A DNA stretch of 64,000 bases from an uncultured Rhodospirillales bacterium. GTDB lineage: Bacteria; Pseudomonadota; Alphaproteobacteria; ATCC43930; CGMCC-115725. This document shows positions 53,940-62,325 of the stretch, one piece after another. The notes under the pieces were generated by a model. That model worked only from the letters and a program-made list of their open reading frames with translations. It was not told the DNA's origin and made no database searches. The DNA is taken from assembly GCA_903828515.1 (NCBI GenBank), contig CAIKMD010000009.1:1-64000 (forward strand), given 5' to 3'. Within the stretch, counting starts at the first letter, position 1, and the number at the start of each line of letters is the position of its first letter. Both the position numbers and the translations under genes were made by a program.

Positions 53940-54338
53940 TCAGCGCGGGCCCGACGAGCCGCCCTTGCCCGCCAAAAAGCCGGCAAGCAGGCTGGTTACC
54001 AGCAGGATCACTTCCTCGCCAGCCCCCTCGCCGCCCAACAGGCCCGGCGCACGGGCGCGGTGTTTACGCCGGAGCAGCAGAACCGCGCCACCAACGAACC
54101 CACCGGCGATCAGCAGCAACGCGGCGGCGGCAATCAGCGACGCGCCGGCTTGCCCTGCAAAAGGCGCCGTAACAAACCACAGAGCGGCAACCGCGCAACC
54201 GGCCGCCGCAAGTGCGAGCATTGTCGCCGCAACCAGCAAAAGGATCGCGCCCGCGGTTCGCACGCCGCGTCGAGCGGGCGGCTCGTTCGCGCGAAAATGA
54301 TTCAACAGCAGCAATGCAAGCTTAATCGCGGTTTCCAT
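53940..54338 (-). CDS. Two-span membrane protein, YqjE/holin-like
   Basis: The 132-residue protein has an amphipathic N-terminal helix (AIKLALLLLNHF) and two long hydrophobic spans (AGAILLLVAATMLALAAAG and ASLIAAAALLLIAGGFVGGA), then a basic loop LLRRKHRARAPG and a further hydrophobic part. This is like YqjE (DUF1469) proteins, which pair with YqjD/ElaB-type proteins, and such a protein is encoded just upstream (54346-54633). The pair is associated with stationary-phase membranes. Confidence 0.65.
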   Translation of the reverse strand: METAIKLALLLLNHFRANEPPARRGVRTAGAILLLVAATMLALAAAGCAVAALWFVTAPFAGQAGASLIAAAALLLIAGGFVGGAVLLLRRKHRARAPGLLGGEGAGEEVILLVTSLLAGFLAGKGGSSGPR

Positions 54339-54345
54339 ACGAAAC

Positions 54346-54633
54346 TCAGCGCCTGAGCATCCGGCTGGCGACGAAACCGCAGCCGAAGGCAATCAACAGC
54401 GCGGTCAGCGGTCTCGTTTCGACATATCGACGCAACGCCGCGGCGGCTTCGGCATTCTCGTCGGCGACGGCATCGAGGAGGCGCCGTGCCTCGCCCGCCA
54501 CACCCTCGGATGCGCCGGTTTTGACATGAGACATCAGCTTGGCGAGCTCGCGCTTCAATGCTTCGATATCGGCGCGGATCGTCTCGCCGTTCGGGTTCGC
54601 GTCGTCTCCTTGCGTCGCGCCGCCATCGCTCAT
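54346..54633 (-). CDS. ElaB/YqjD/DUF883-like membrane-anchored protein
   Basis: The 95-residue protein has a long helical, charged region (TIRADIEALKRELAKLMSHV..GEARRLLDAVADENAEAAAA) and a C-terminal membrane helix with glycine spacing (RPLTALLIAFGCGFVASRML). This layout is that of YqjD/ElaB, ribosome-associated inner-membrane proteins of stationary phase. It lies seven bases before the YqjE-like gene, the usual pairing. Confidence 0.75.
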   Translation of the reverse strand: MSDGGATQGDDANPNGETIRADIEALKRELAKLMSHVKTGASEGVAGEARRLLDAVADENAEAAAALRRYVETRPLTALLIAFGCGFVASRMLRR

Positions 54634-54687
54634 CGCTTTCGTCCTCCGCTAACGGAGCCGAAGGCTAATCCGCCGACACATAAAAGA

Positions 54688-54713
54688 ACAGGGCGGCCCG
54701 AAGGCCGCCCTGT
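54688..54713 (-). terminator. Rho-independent terminator of the porin gene
   Basis: An 11-bp perfect stem acagggcggcc / ggccgccctgt with a 4-base loop (TTCG on the minus strand) is followed by TCTTTTA on that strand. It lies 25 bases after the porin stop. Confidence 0.85.
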
Positions 54714-54738
54714 CTCGTTTCGAAGATACGCGCGAGGA

Positions 54739-56106
54739 TTAGAAGGAGACCACCGCGTTGAGCGACAGCAGGAACTGATCGTTCGAGGTACCCGTCGCCG
54801 TTGCGCTGGAGTTGAACACCTTGTTGTTACCCGCGGTGCCGAAGGCATGGTCCCAACGCGCTTCCGGCCGGAGCAGCAGGCCAAGCGAGTAGGGCAGCGT
54901 GAACGGGGGGGTGATATTGGCGCCCAAGGTCAGGCTGTTGTAGGTCGCCTTGCCGTTGGCGAGCATGCCGACCGCCGAAGGAATGCCGCGCGAAGCATTG
55001 ACGTAGCTCTGGCTGCCCATCTGGGTGCTGACGAAGAAGCCCTGGTCATCGCGGAACACTTCTTCACGGGCACCGAAGGTGAACATGTCGTTCAGCTTGA
55101 AGGTGCCATAGACCGCCGCGCCTTCAGCGGTTGCGCCGCTGTGATTGGTCAGCGGCGATGCCGTGTTGGTGACACCGAGATCGTCGTGGATCACGTTGAG
55201 CTCGAGAGCCGTGGTGATCGCGTCGCCGATCTTGTACGAGGTGACGATGTCATAGATTTCGCGTGCATGCTTGTTGGGGTTCTGGAGCTGCCCGGCGCCG
55301 TTGGTGTAGGAGCCAGCGGTTCCCGAACCCGCCGTGTAACGCTGTCCTTCGATGTAGCCGTTCTCAGGTCCGATATGGGCCAAGGCCAAGACCGTCAGAT
55401 TGCCGTCGAGCAGATTGTTCAGCCCGAAGCCCAACATGACCGAGGGCGACTTGTTGTTGTCGCCGCCGCGGGTCGGCAGCCAGCCATTCACGCCGGTATC
55501 GACGCCGGCCCAGATGTCGACCATGTCCGTGACGTGAGCGGTCGAGATCAAGCCCGTGTGCTTCAGCGGGATGCCGTAATTGAAGATGTAGGAGTGCGTG
55601 GCGAAGAAGTTACCGGTCGCGTTGATGACTTCGTAGCCGATCGGCGTCGAATAGGTGCCGATCTTGGTATCGATGCCGCCCGAGACGACGATCGGCAGAT
55701 GGAACGAGCCGTTGGCTTCGACGATGTCCCACTGATACGGGCTGTTGGTCGCGTGATCGAACACCGTGAAGGAGTGGGTGACGCGCGCGTCGGTGCCGTA
55801 CATGGGCTCGAACTTGAAGCCCCAATCCATGCCCGTCGCGGCCGGATCGAGATCCTTTTCGGCCGTCACCTGCGCCTGGTTCATGCCGAAGCTGTTGGCG
55901 CGGTCGTTGAAGATCTGACCGTAATTGACGTTGTTCTTCGGGCTGCCCGGATTGAACGTCGAACCAACGGAGACATCGCCCGAAAACTGGACGATGCCGA
56001 GCATCGGATGAGCGGGCGGCGCGTCATCGGCGCGGGCCGACGTCGCGGCCGCGAGGCCAACCAGCAGCGCGACGGCGGCCGATCCGGTAAGGAAACGATA
56101 GTTCAT
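54739..56106 (-). CDS. Outer-membrane beta-barrel porin (BBP2-like)
   Basis: The 455-residue protein has a signal peptide (ALLVGLAAATSARA) followed by a barrel with aromatic girdle strands: QVTAEKDLDPAATGMDWGFK, FVSTQMGSQSYVNASRG and a C-terminal FLLSLNAVVSF. The DPAATGMDWGFKFEPMYG block is typical of the BBP2 family of alphaproteobacterial and planctomycete porins. It probably lets small solutes through. A GAGGGG site precedes the ATG, and a strong terminator follows, suggesting high expression. Confidence 0.85.
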   Translation of the reverse strand: MNYRFLTGSAAVALLVGLAAATSARADDAPPAHPMLGIVQFSGDVSVGSTFNPGSPKNNVNYGQIFNDRANSFGMNQAQVTAEKDLDPAATGMDWGFKFEPMYGTDARVTHSFTVFDHATNSPYQWDIVEANGSFHLPIVVSGGIDTKIGTYSTPIGYEVINATGNFFATHSYIFNYGIPLKHTGLISTAHVTDMVDIWAGVDTGVNGWLPTRGGDNNKSPSVMLGFGLNNLLDGNLTVLALAHIGPENGYIEGQRYTAGSGTAGSYTNGAGQLQNPNKHAREIYDIVTSYKIGDAITTALELNVIHDDLGVTNTASPLTNHSGATAEGAAVYGTFKLNDMFTFGAREEVFRDDQGFFVSTQMGSQSYVNASRGIPSAVGMLANGKATYNSLTLGANITPPFTLPYSLGLLLRPEARWDHAFGTAGNNKVFNSSATATGTSNDQFLLSLNAVVSF

Positions 56107-56512
56107 GTGTTTACCCCTCAAGCTTGAAACTGACTGTGACGGGTGTGACCCGCCCGACTGGCACTTGGTGCAATCTGCTTGCCAGAACCACCCTGTGGCA
56201 GATTCCGAACGTCGCATTGATGCACCGCACACCCGATTTCGAATTTATTAAGCTACCCTCGTGGCAAATCAATTGATCGCGGCGTACCTGCCGTTGAATC
56301 CCGCATACTGATGCGGGAAAGACACAGATTTCGGCCCTTCAAGGTTGCCGAGCAGCGGGCACCGCTTACGCCGCAAACAATCTGCCTAAATTAACGCCAC
56401 CCAGGCTTCTATCCCTCCCGATTCGGTTAATCTAAAATGGGGGCAGTAGGACGACGAGCCGGCGCCCGAGCGAGTATATCGGAGCCGAAAGCGCCCCGGA
56501 GGAGAGCAAATC
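56107..56512. other. Divergent intergenic region, porin/asmA
   Basis: These 406 bases are AT-richer than the genes, with an 8-bp perfect hairpin (tcccgcat / atgcggga, 56301-56320). They must contain the porin promoter and leader. I see no gene. The hairpin has no T-run and may be part of the porin 5' leader if transcription starts far upstream, but no promoter can be fixed. Confidence 0.4.
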
Positions 56513-58468
56513 ATGAAGAAGCTGCTGATCGGACTCGGGGGCTTGGTCGCCTTAATTGTCGTTGCCGCCCTGGTCATACCGTTGTTCATCCCAGTCGATA
56601 CTTACAAGGCCAAGGTCATTGCCCTAGTCAAAGACCAGACCGGGCGGGATCTGCGAATCGCCGGACCGGTAAGCTTCTCCCTGTTGCCGAGCATCGCTCT
56701 CCAGGCGAACGACGTGACCTTCTCCAATCCCGCCGGCGCTGCCTCCCCCAACATGATCCAATTGAAAACATTGGATGTTTCATTGAAGCTCTTCCCCCTT
56801 CTCCACGGTGCCATCGAGGTCGACCACTTCAAATTGGTCGCACCGGCGATCGACCTCGAAGTCGACAAGGATGGCAAACCGAATTGGGTCTTCAGCGGGC
56901 CCGCGAAGCCCGCCGCGGCGCTACCAGCGCCAGCGAACCCAGCCCCAGCCACCACCGAAAGAAGCATCCCGGCGATCAGCCTTGGCGCCGTCGCCATCTC
57001 CGATGGCCAAGCCAGCTACCTCGATCAACGAAGCGGCGAAAAACGGGTGCTCGGCGATATCAACATGACCCTGTCGCTGCCCAGTCTTTCGGATCCGTTC
57101 AACGCGACCGGATCGGCAACCTGGAACGGCGAGAAGGTGACGCTCACCCTCGCGATCGACGATCCCGCCAAGTTGCAACAGGGCGGCAACAGCGCGGTAA
57201 AGATCTCGCTCGCGGCGGCGCCCATCAATTTCTCTTTTCAGGGGAATGCCAGTGGCGCCACGCTGACCAAGCTCAGCGGTGCAACCGACCTCTCCGTGCC
57301 TTCGGTCCGCGGGTTGGCCAAATGGGCAGGAGTACCCTTTACCGCGCCGGGCTCGAGTTTCGGTGCCCTGGCGATCAAGGGCAAGGTCGACAAGAACGGT
57401 TCCAAAATCGCCTTCAGCGACGCATCGATCTCGCTCGACGCCTTGAAAGCGACCGGCGCCCTGACGCTCGATACCGCCGGAGCCCGTCCAGCGTTGTCCG
57501 GACGGCTCGATCTCGACAAACTCGACGTCAATCCGTATCTGCCGTCCGAGCAGGGTGCCGCATCGCCTCCGTCGACCAACGCCGCGCCCGCGCCCGCCCC
57601 AGGTGCACCGCCGTCAAAATCCGCGTCATCGGGCTGGAGCGACGCGCCGATCGATCTTTCGCCGCTCAAGGTCGCGGATGTCGATTTCAGCCTGAGCGCC
57701 AATTCGATCCTCTATCGTAAGATCGCGATCGGGAAAAGTGCGCTCACATTGCAACTCAAGAACGGCCGGCTCGAAGCAAATCTCACCGAGATGGCGCTTT
57801 ATCAGGGAAAAGGCACCGGCAAGGTCGTGGCCGATGGCAGCGCGGTGGTGCCGCAAATCGGATCGAGCTTCAATTTGAGCGGCATCGCCATCCAGCCTTT
57901 GGCGCATGACGCCGCCGACTTCGACCGTCTGACCGGCGCGGGCGCGATGAGCTTCGACGTCGCGGGCCATGGCCATAGTCAGCGCGAAATCATCAGTTCG
58001 CTGGACGGCAAGGGCAGCCTCAATCTCGCCAACGGCAAAATCGAGGGGGTCAACCTGATGGCATTCATGAAGAACGCCGTTTCATCGGTCGCCGGCGAGA
58101 AAAGCGGCGGCAACGAAACCAATTTCGGCGCGCTGACCGGCACCTACACCATCACCAACGGCATCCTGCACAACAACGATCTGAAGCTAACTTCGCCGGA
58201 AGTACCGTCGACTGGCGCGGGCACCGTCGATCTGCCGCTGCGTCAGGTCGATTATAAATTGACGCCCAGCGTTGCCGGTCTCGTTGCGGTCCCGGTGGCG
58301 ATCACCGGCCCATGGGACAATCTGAGCTACCGGCCCGATCTCAGCGGCATCGCCAAAAGCATCGCACAGGACCCCGGCAAGCTGCTCGATGCCCTGACGA
58401 ACAAGGGTTCTGGCGGCAATTCGGGATCCGGCGCCAGTAGCCTGCTGAAAGGCCTGCTCGGCAAATAA
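56513..58468 (+). CDS. AsmA-family protein
   Basis: The 651-residue protein has an N-terminal membrane helix (LLIGLGGLVALIVVAALVIP) and then the AsmA N-domain (RDLRIAGPVSFSLLPSIALQ, NMIQLKTLDVSLKLFPLLHG). The middle has Pro/Ala linkers, and the C-domain has LTGAGAMSFDVAGHGHSQRE, SLDGKGSLNLANGKIEGVNL and YKLTPSVAGLVAVPVAITG. AsmA-like proteins are periplasmic bridge-type proteins, implicated in phospholipid transport to the outer membrane. A GGAGGAGAG site precedes the ATG. The gene is complete. Confidence 0.93.
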   Translation: MKKLLIGLGGLVALIVVAALVIPLFIPVDTYKAKVIALVKDQTGRDLRIAGPVSFSLLPSIALQANDVTFSNPAGAASPNMIQLKTLDVSLKLFPLLHGAIEVDHFKLVAPAIDLEVDKDGKPNWVFSGPAKPAAALPAPANPAPATTERSIPAISLGAVAISDGQASYLDQRSGEKRVLGDINMTLSLPSLSDPFNATGSATWNGEKVTLTLAIDDPAKLQQGGNSAVKISLAAAPINFSFQGNASGATLTKLSGATDLSVPSVRGLAKWAGVPFTAPGSSFGALAIKGKVDKNGSKIAFSDASISLDALKATGALTLDTAGARPALSGRLDLDKLDVNPYLPSEQGAASPPSTNAAPAPAPGAPPSKSASSGWSDAPIDLSPLKVADVDFSLSANSILYRKIAIGKSALTLQLKNGRLEANLTEMALYQGKGTGKVVADGSAVVPQIGSSFNLSGIAIQPLAHDAADFDRLTGAGAMSFDVAGHGHSQREIISSLDGKGSLNLANGKIEGVNLMAFMKNAVSSVAGEKSGGNETNFGALTGTYTITNGILHNNDLKLTSPEVPSTGAGTVDLPLRQVDYKLTPSVAGLVAVPVAITGPWDNLSYRPDLSGIAKSIAQDPGKLLDALTNKGSGGNSGSGASSLLKGLLGK

Positions 58469-58470
58469 GC

Positions 58471-60399
58471 ATGGTCGATAACCACCCTGACGCAGCCGTC
58501 GATGAAGCGAGTTCCATCGACGCGCTGATCGCGCAGGGCGCGGCAGCGCGCGACTCGGGCGACTGGCCGATGGCGGTCGCATCGTTCCGGCGCGCGATCG
58601 AGCGCGATGGAAAAAACGCCGCGCTGTTTTTCCATCTTGGCGCCACCTATGCGGCGGCAAGCGACTTCGCGAACGCGATCCACGCCTTCGAGCGTGCCGT
58701 AACGATCGATCCGGACCACTTCGCAAGTTACCGCGCCGCCGCCGATGCGGCCGTCGGGCAGTCGGGCAAAGCAGCAACCACCGGCGACGCCAAAGCCGCG
58801 CGCGATCTCAAGAAATTCGCCGCGATGTATCTTTTGGCGCTCGGCAAACGCCAGACCAAACTGCGCATCCCCGACGCGGGGACGAGCCTGCGCGACGCGG
58901 TCGCCCTCGATCCAAAGAACGCCGAAGCGTTCTGGGCGCTGGGTGCGTTTCTCGAATCGACCGGCCTCTCGAGCGAGGCGGAAAAGCCGCTGCGCCGCGC
59001 GATCGCGCTCGATCCGCGCATGGCGCACGCCTATGTCAGTCTCGGCAATACCTTCCAGTCGCGCGGGCGCTTCGCCGAGATGGAGGCCGCTTACCGCAAA
59101 GCCGTCGCGCTCGACCCGTCCTTGCAAGCCGTTCGCGAGAGTCTCGCGACGATCCCGCTGATGATCCGGCTCTACGACGATAAAGCCACGCCAGCGATGA
59201 TCCTCGCGACCCATCGATCGTGGGGCGACGCGGCCATTGCCGAGATGGCGCCAGCCGCGGCGAAAACCGCACCCTTCGCCAATTCGCGCGATCCCGAGCG
59301 ACGGCTGCGTGTCGCCTATCTCTCGGGCGATTTTCGGTATCACGCGGTCAGCTTTTTCTTTCAGCCGTTGCTGGCGCATCACGACCCGGACGCGGTCGAG
59401 GTGTTCTGCTATTCCGAAGTCGAGGTGCCGGACCCCGCGACCCGGTTTCTGCAGTCGATCGGCGGTACTTGGCGTAATACGCATGGCGTCAGCGATTCCG
59501 ATTTACGCGCGGCGCTGCGTTCCGATCGAATCGATATCGCGCTCGACCTCGCCGGCCACACCACGGGCAACCGGCTGCGTGCTTTGGCGGTGAAGGCCGC
59601 ACCGGTAACCGCGACATGGCTCGGCTATCCGGCGACCACCGGCCTCGGCACGATTGACTGGCGCATCACCGACGCGATCGCCGACCCGCCCGGCCAGGAG
59701 GCATTCCATACCGAGAAGCTGATGCGGCTGCCGGCGGTTTTCCTTTGCTACAATCCCTACATCACGCCGATACCCGACGTCGCCCCCCTGCCGGCGCTGG
59801 CGCGCGGCAGCGTCACGTTCGGTTCATTCAACAGCCCGCTTAAATTGTCGTCCGCCGCCATCGCGGCCTGGGCACGCATCCTCGATGCCGTGCCGGGATC
59901 CCGCCTCGTGTTGAAATCGATCGCCTTCGTCGAACCGACGCAACGCACGCAATTCCTCGCCCGCTTTTCGGCATTGGGGATCGGCGCCGATCGGATCGAG
60001 CTGCGCGAGCCGCAGCCCGAATTGCCGGCGCACCTCGCCTCTTATGGCGACATCGATATCGCACTCGACCCGTTTCCCTATAACGGAACCACGACGACGT
60101 GTGAGGCGACGTGGATGGGCGTCCCGATGGTCACGTTGATCGGCGAACGCCATGCCGCGCGAGTCGGATTCGATCTTCTGACCCAGATCGGTTTGACCGA
60201 GCTCGCCGCACCCGACGTCGATGCTTATGTCGCGCTTGCGATCGGCCTTGCCCGCGATCTGCCGCGCCTGGTCGAGTTGCGCGGTGCGTTGCGGGCGCGC
60301 TTGCGCGCGTCATCCATCTGCGACGCGCCGCGCTTCGCCCGCGATTTCGAGGCGGCACTGCGGGACATGTGGCGCGCATGGTGCCGCGCCGGAGAATAA
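58471..60399 (+). CDS. TPR/O-GlcNAc-transferase-like (SPINDLY-type) glycosyltransferase A
   Basis: The 642-residue protein has about four TPR units (residues 15-220, for example NAEAFWALGAFLESTGLSSE) and a GT41-like catalytic region: RVAYLSGDFRYHAVSFFFQP, IDIALDLAGHTTGNRLRAL, WLGYPATTGLGTIDWRITD, TFGSFNSPLKLS and DIDIALDPFPYNGTTTTCEA with TWMGVPMVTL. It would transfer a sugar from a nucleotide donor to Ser/Thr of proteins in the cytoplasm. It starts two bases after asmA. A convergent paralogue ends 19 bases beyond its stop. Confidence 0.88.
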   Translation: MVDNHPDAAVDEASSIDALIAQGAAARDSGDWPMAVASFRRAIERDGKNAALFFHLGATYAAASDFANAIHAFERAVTIDPDHFASYRAAADAAVGQSGKAATTGDAKAARDLKKFAAMYLLALGKRQTKLRIPDAGTSLRDAVALDPKNAEAFWALGAFLESTGLSSEAEKPLRRAIALDPRMAHAYVSLGNTFQSRGRFAEMEAAYRKAVALDPSLQAVRESLATIPLMIRLYDDKATPAMILATHRSWGDAAIAEMAPAAAKTAPFANSRDPERRLRVAYLSGDFRYHAVSFFFQPLLAHHDPDAVEVFCYSEVEVPDPATRFLQSIGGTWRNTHGVSDSDLRAALRSDRIDIALDLAGHTTGNRLRALAVKAAPVTATWLGYPATTGLGTIDWRITDAIADPPGQEAFHTEKLMRLPAVFLCYNPYITPIPDVAPLPALARGSVTFGSFNSPLKLSSAAIAAWARILDAVPGSRLVLKSIAFVEPTQRTQFLARFSALGIGADRIELREPQPELPAHLASYGDIDIALDPFPYNGTTTTCEATWMGVPMVTLIGERHAARVGFDLLTQIGLTELAAPDVDAYVALAIGLARDLPRLVELRGALRARLRASSICDAPRFARDFEAALRDMWRAWCRAGE

Positions 60400-60418
60400 A
60401 ACCGACGCGGGCCGCGAC

Positions 60419-62311
60419 TTACTGCGGCGTCGCGCACCAGGCCTGCCACATCTGGCGCAAGGCAGCTTCGTAAGCACGGGCGAAGCGCGGCCCATCGCAG
60501 AGCGGCGATGCGCTCATCCGTTCCCGCAAGCCGGCACGCAGGTCGTTCAGCCGCGGCAGGTCGCGCGCCAATGTCACCGCCGTCGCCACATAGGCATCGA
60601 CGTCCGGTGCCGCCAGGTCCTCCAGCCCGACCTGGCTCAACAGATCGAAACCGATGCGACCGGAATGGCGATCGCCGATCAAGCTGATCACCGGCACGCC
60701 CATCCACATCGCCTCGCAAGTGGTGGTGACGCCGTTGAACGGGAACGGATCGAGCGCGATGTCGACCTCGGCATAGGCCCCGAGATGCGCCACCATTTCC
60801 GGTTGCGGCTCGCACAACGCCAATTGATCGGGACGGACGCCTTCAACCGCGAAGCGGTCGAGAACAGCTTGCCGGCGCACGGGGTCAGTGAAGGCGAGCG
60901 CCTTGAGCATGAGCCGCGAATCCGGGAGCGCCGCGAGAATGCGGGCCCATGCGCCGATCGTGACCGTCGACAGCTTCTGCGGATTGTTGAACGACCCGAA
61001 CGTGATGCTGCCGCGCGAAGTCGCCGGAACCGGCGCCACCGCCGGCATCGGCGATGCGAACAACCAATAGCAAAGGAACACCTCCGGCAACCGGATCAGT
61101 TTTTCGCTGTGAAACTCCTCCTGTCCCTCCGGATCGACCCGCGCATCGGTGATGCGCCAATCGATCGAGGGCAGGCCGGTCGTTCCGAGATAGCCTAGCC
61201 ACGCCGCCGTTACCGGCGCGGGCTTGACCGCGAAAGCCCGTAACCGGTTATGGGCAGTATGGCCCGCCAGATCGATCGCGATATCGATCTGGTCGGCCCG
61301 GATCCGTGCCCGCAGATCGTCGTCGCTCATGCCGCTGCTGTTCCGCCACACGCCGCCGAGTTTTTGCAGAAAAGCCGTCACCGAATCAGGATTTGCGACC
61401 TCGGCGTAACACACGAATTCCACCGCGGCGGGATCGAGGTTCGCCAGCAACGGTGCAAAATAAAAGCTCACGGCGTGATAGCGAAAATCGGGCGAGAGCA
61501 ATCCGACGCGGAGTTTTCGTTTCGGATCGCGCGAATTTGGAAAAGGTGCCGCGGCGGCCGCCGCCGCCATTGTATAATCGCCCCACTCCCGATGCCGTGC
61601 ATAAATGGCCGCGGGCGATGCCTCGCTGTCGTAGAGCATGTTCATCAACGGTACCGCGAGCAGGCTGTCGCGCACGCCCGGAAAATCCGGATTGAGCGCG
61701 AGCGCCTTGCGATAGGCGGCTTCCATTTCCGGCAGGCGGCCCAGCGACTGGAGCACATTTCCCAGCGTGACGTAAGCGTGCGGCAAATTCGGATCGACCG
61801 CGATGGCACGGCGCAGCGGCTCTTCGGCGTCGGCGAAACGTCCAACCGATTCGAGAAAATCGCCCAATGCCCAGAACGCTTCCGCGCTCTGTGGGTCGAG
61901 CGCGATGGCCTCGCGCAGACACGGCTCGGCACCAGCGAGACGACGGCTCCGCTGGCGTTTGCCCGCGGCAACCAGATACATCGCGGCAAATTTTTTCAGG
62001 TCGCGGCTCGGCGCGCCGGCCCCAGTCATTTCGGCCTTTTTTGCTTCGGCGATCGCCGCGTCCGCGCCGCAGCGATAGGCCGCGTCATAGTCCGGATCGA
62101 GTTGGATCGCGCGCTCGTAAGCTTGAACCGCGCGGGCGAAATCACCCGCCTGGCGATAGCATTCGCCGACCTCGCAATAGAGCGAGGCGTGCGCGCCGTG
62201 GCGTTCGACCGCCTGACGAATCAAGGCGATCGCGGCCGCGGGGTTGCCGGCCTCGCGCTGTGCGATCGCCGCGGCAAGAAGTCTCTCGATATCGTCGGCG
62301 GGTTCGCCCAT
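60419..62311 (-). CDS. TPR/O-GlcNAc-transferase-like (SPINDLY-type) glycosyltransferase B
   Basis: The 630-residue protein is a paralogue of gene A in full length: TPR units (ASLYCEVGECYRQAGDFARA, HAYVTLGNVLQSLGRLPE), then FRYHAVSFYFAPLLANLD, DLAGHTAHNRLRAFAVKPAP, WLGYLGTTGLPSIDWRITDA, FGSFNNPQKLS and DIALDPFPFNGVTTTCEAMW. The start at 62311 is set by the family. It lies 14 bases after the stop of the TPR-oxygenase gene on the same strand, so the two are co-transcribed. Confidence 0.88.
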   Translation of the reverse strand: MGEPADDIERLLAAAIAQREAGNPAAAIALIRQAVERHGAHASLYCEVGECYRQAGDFARAVQAYERAIQLDPDYDAAYRCGADAAIAEAKKAEMTGAGAPSRDLKKFAAMYLVAAGKRQRSRRLAGAEPCLREAIALDPQSAEAFWALGDFLESVGRFADAEEPLRRAIAVDPNLPHAYVTLGNVLQSLGRLPEMEAAYRKALALNPDFPGVRDSLLAVPLMNMLYDSEASPAAIYARHREWGDYTMAAAAAAAPFPNSRDPKRKLRVGLLSPDFRYHAVSFYFAPLLANLDPAAVEFVCYAEVANPDSVTAFLQKLGGVWRNSSGMSDDDLRARIRADQIDIAIDLAGHTAHNRLRAFAVKPAPVTAAWLGYLGTTGLPSIDWRITDARVDPEGQEEFHSEKLIRLPEVFLCYWLFASPMPAVAPVPATSRGSITFGSFNNPQKLSTVTIGAWARILAALPDSRLMLKALAFTDPVRRQAVLDRFAVEGVRPDQLALCEPQPEMVAHLGAYAEVDIALDPFPFNGVTTTCEAMWMGVPVISLIGDRHSGRIGFDLLSQVGLEDLAAPDVDAYVATAVTLARDLPRLNDLRAGLRERMSASPLCDGPRFARAYEAALRQMWQAWCATPQ

Positions 62312-62325
62312 GGCGGTCGATCGGC

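Noticed and set aside
56159-56173. TGGCAC..TGC resembling a sigma-54 promoter near the porin gene
   Set aside because: The GG-GC spacing is two bases too short, and the direction points away from the porin.
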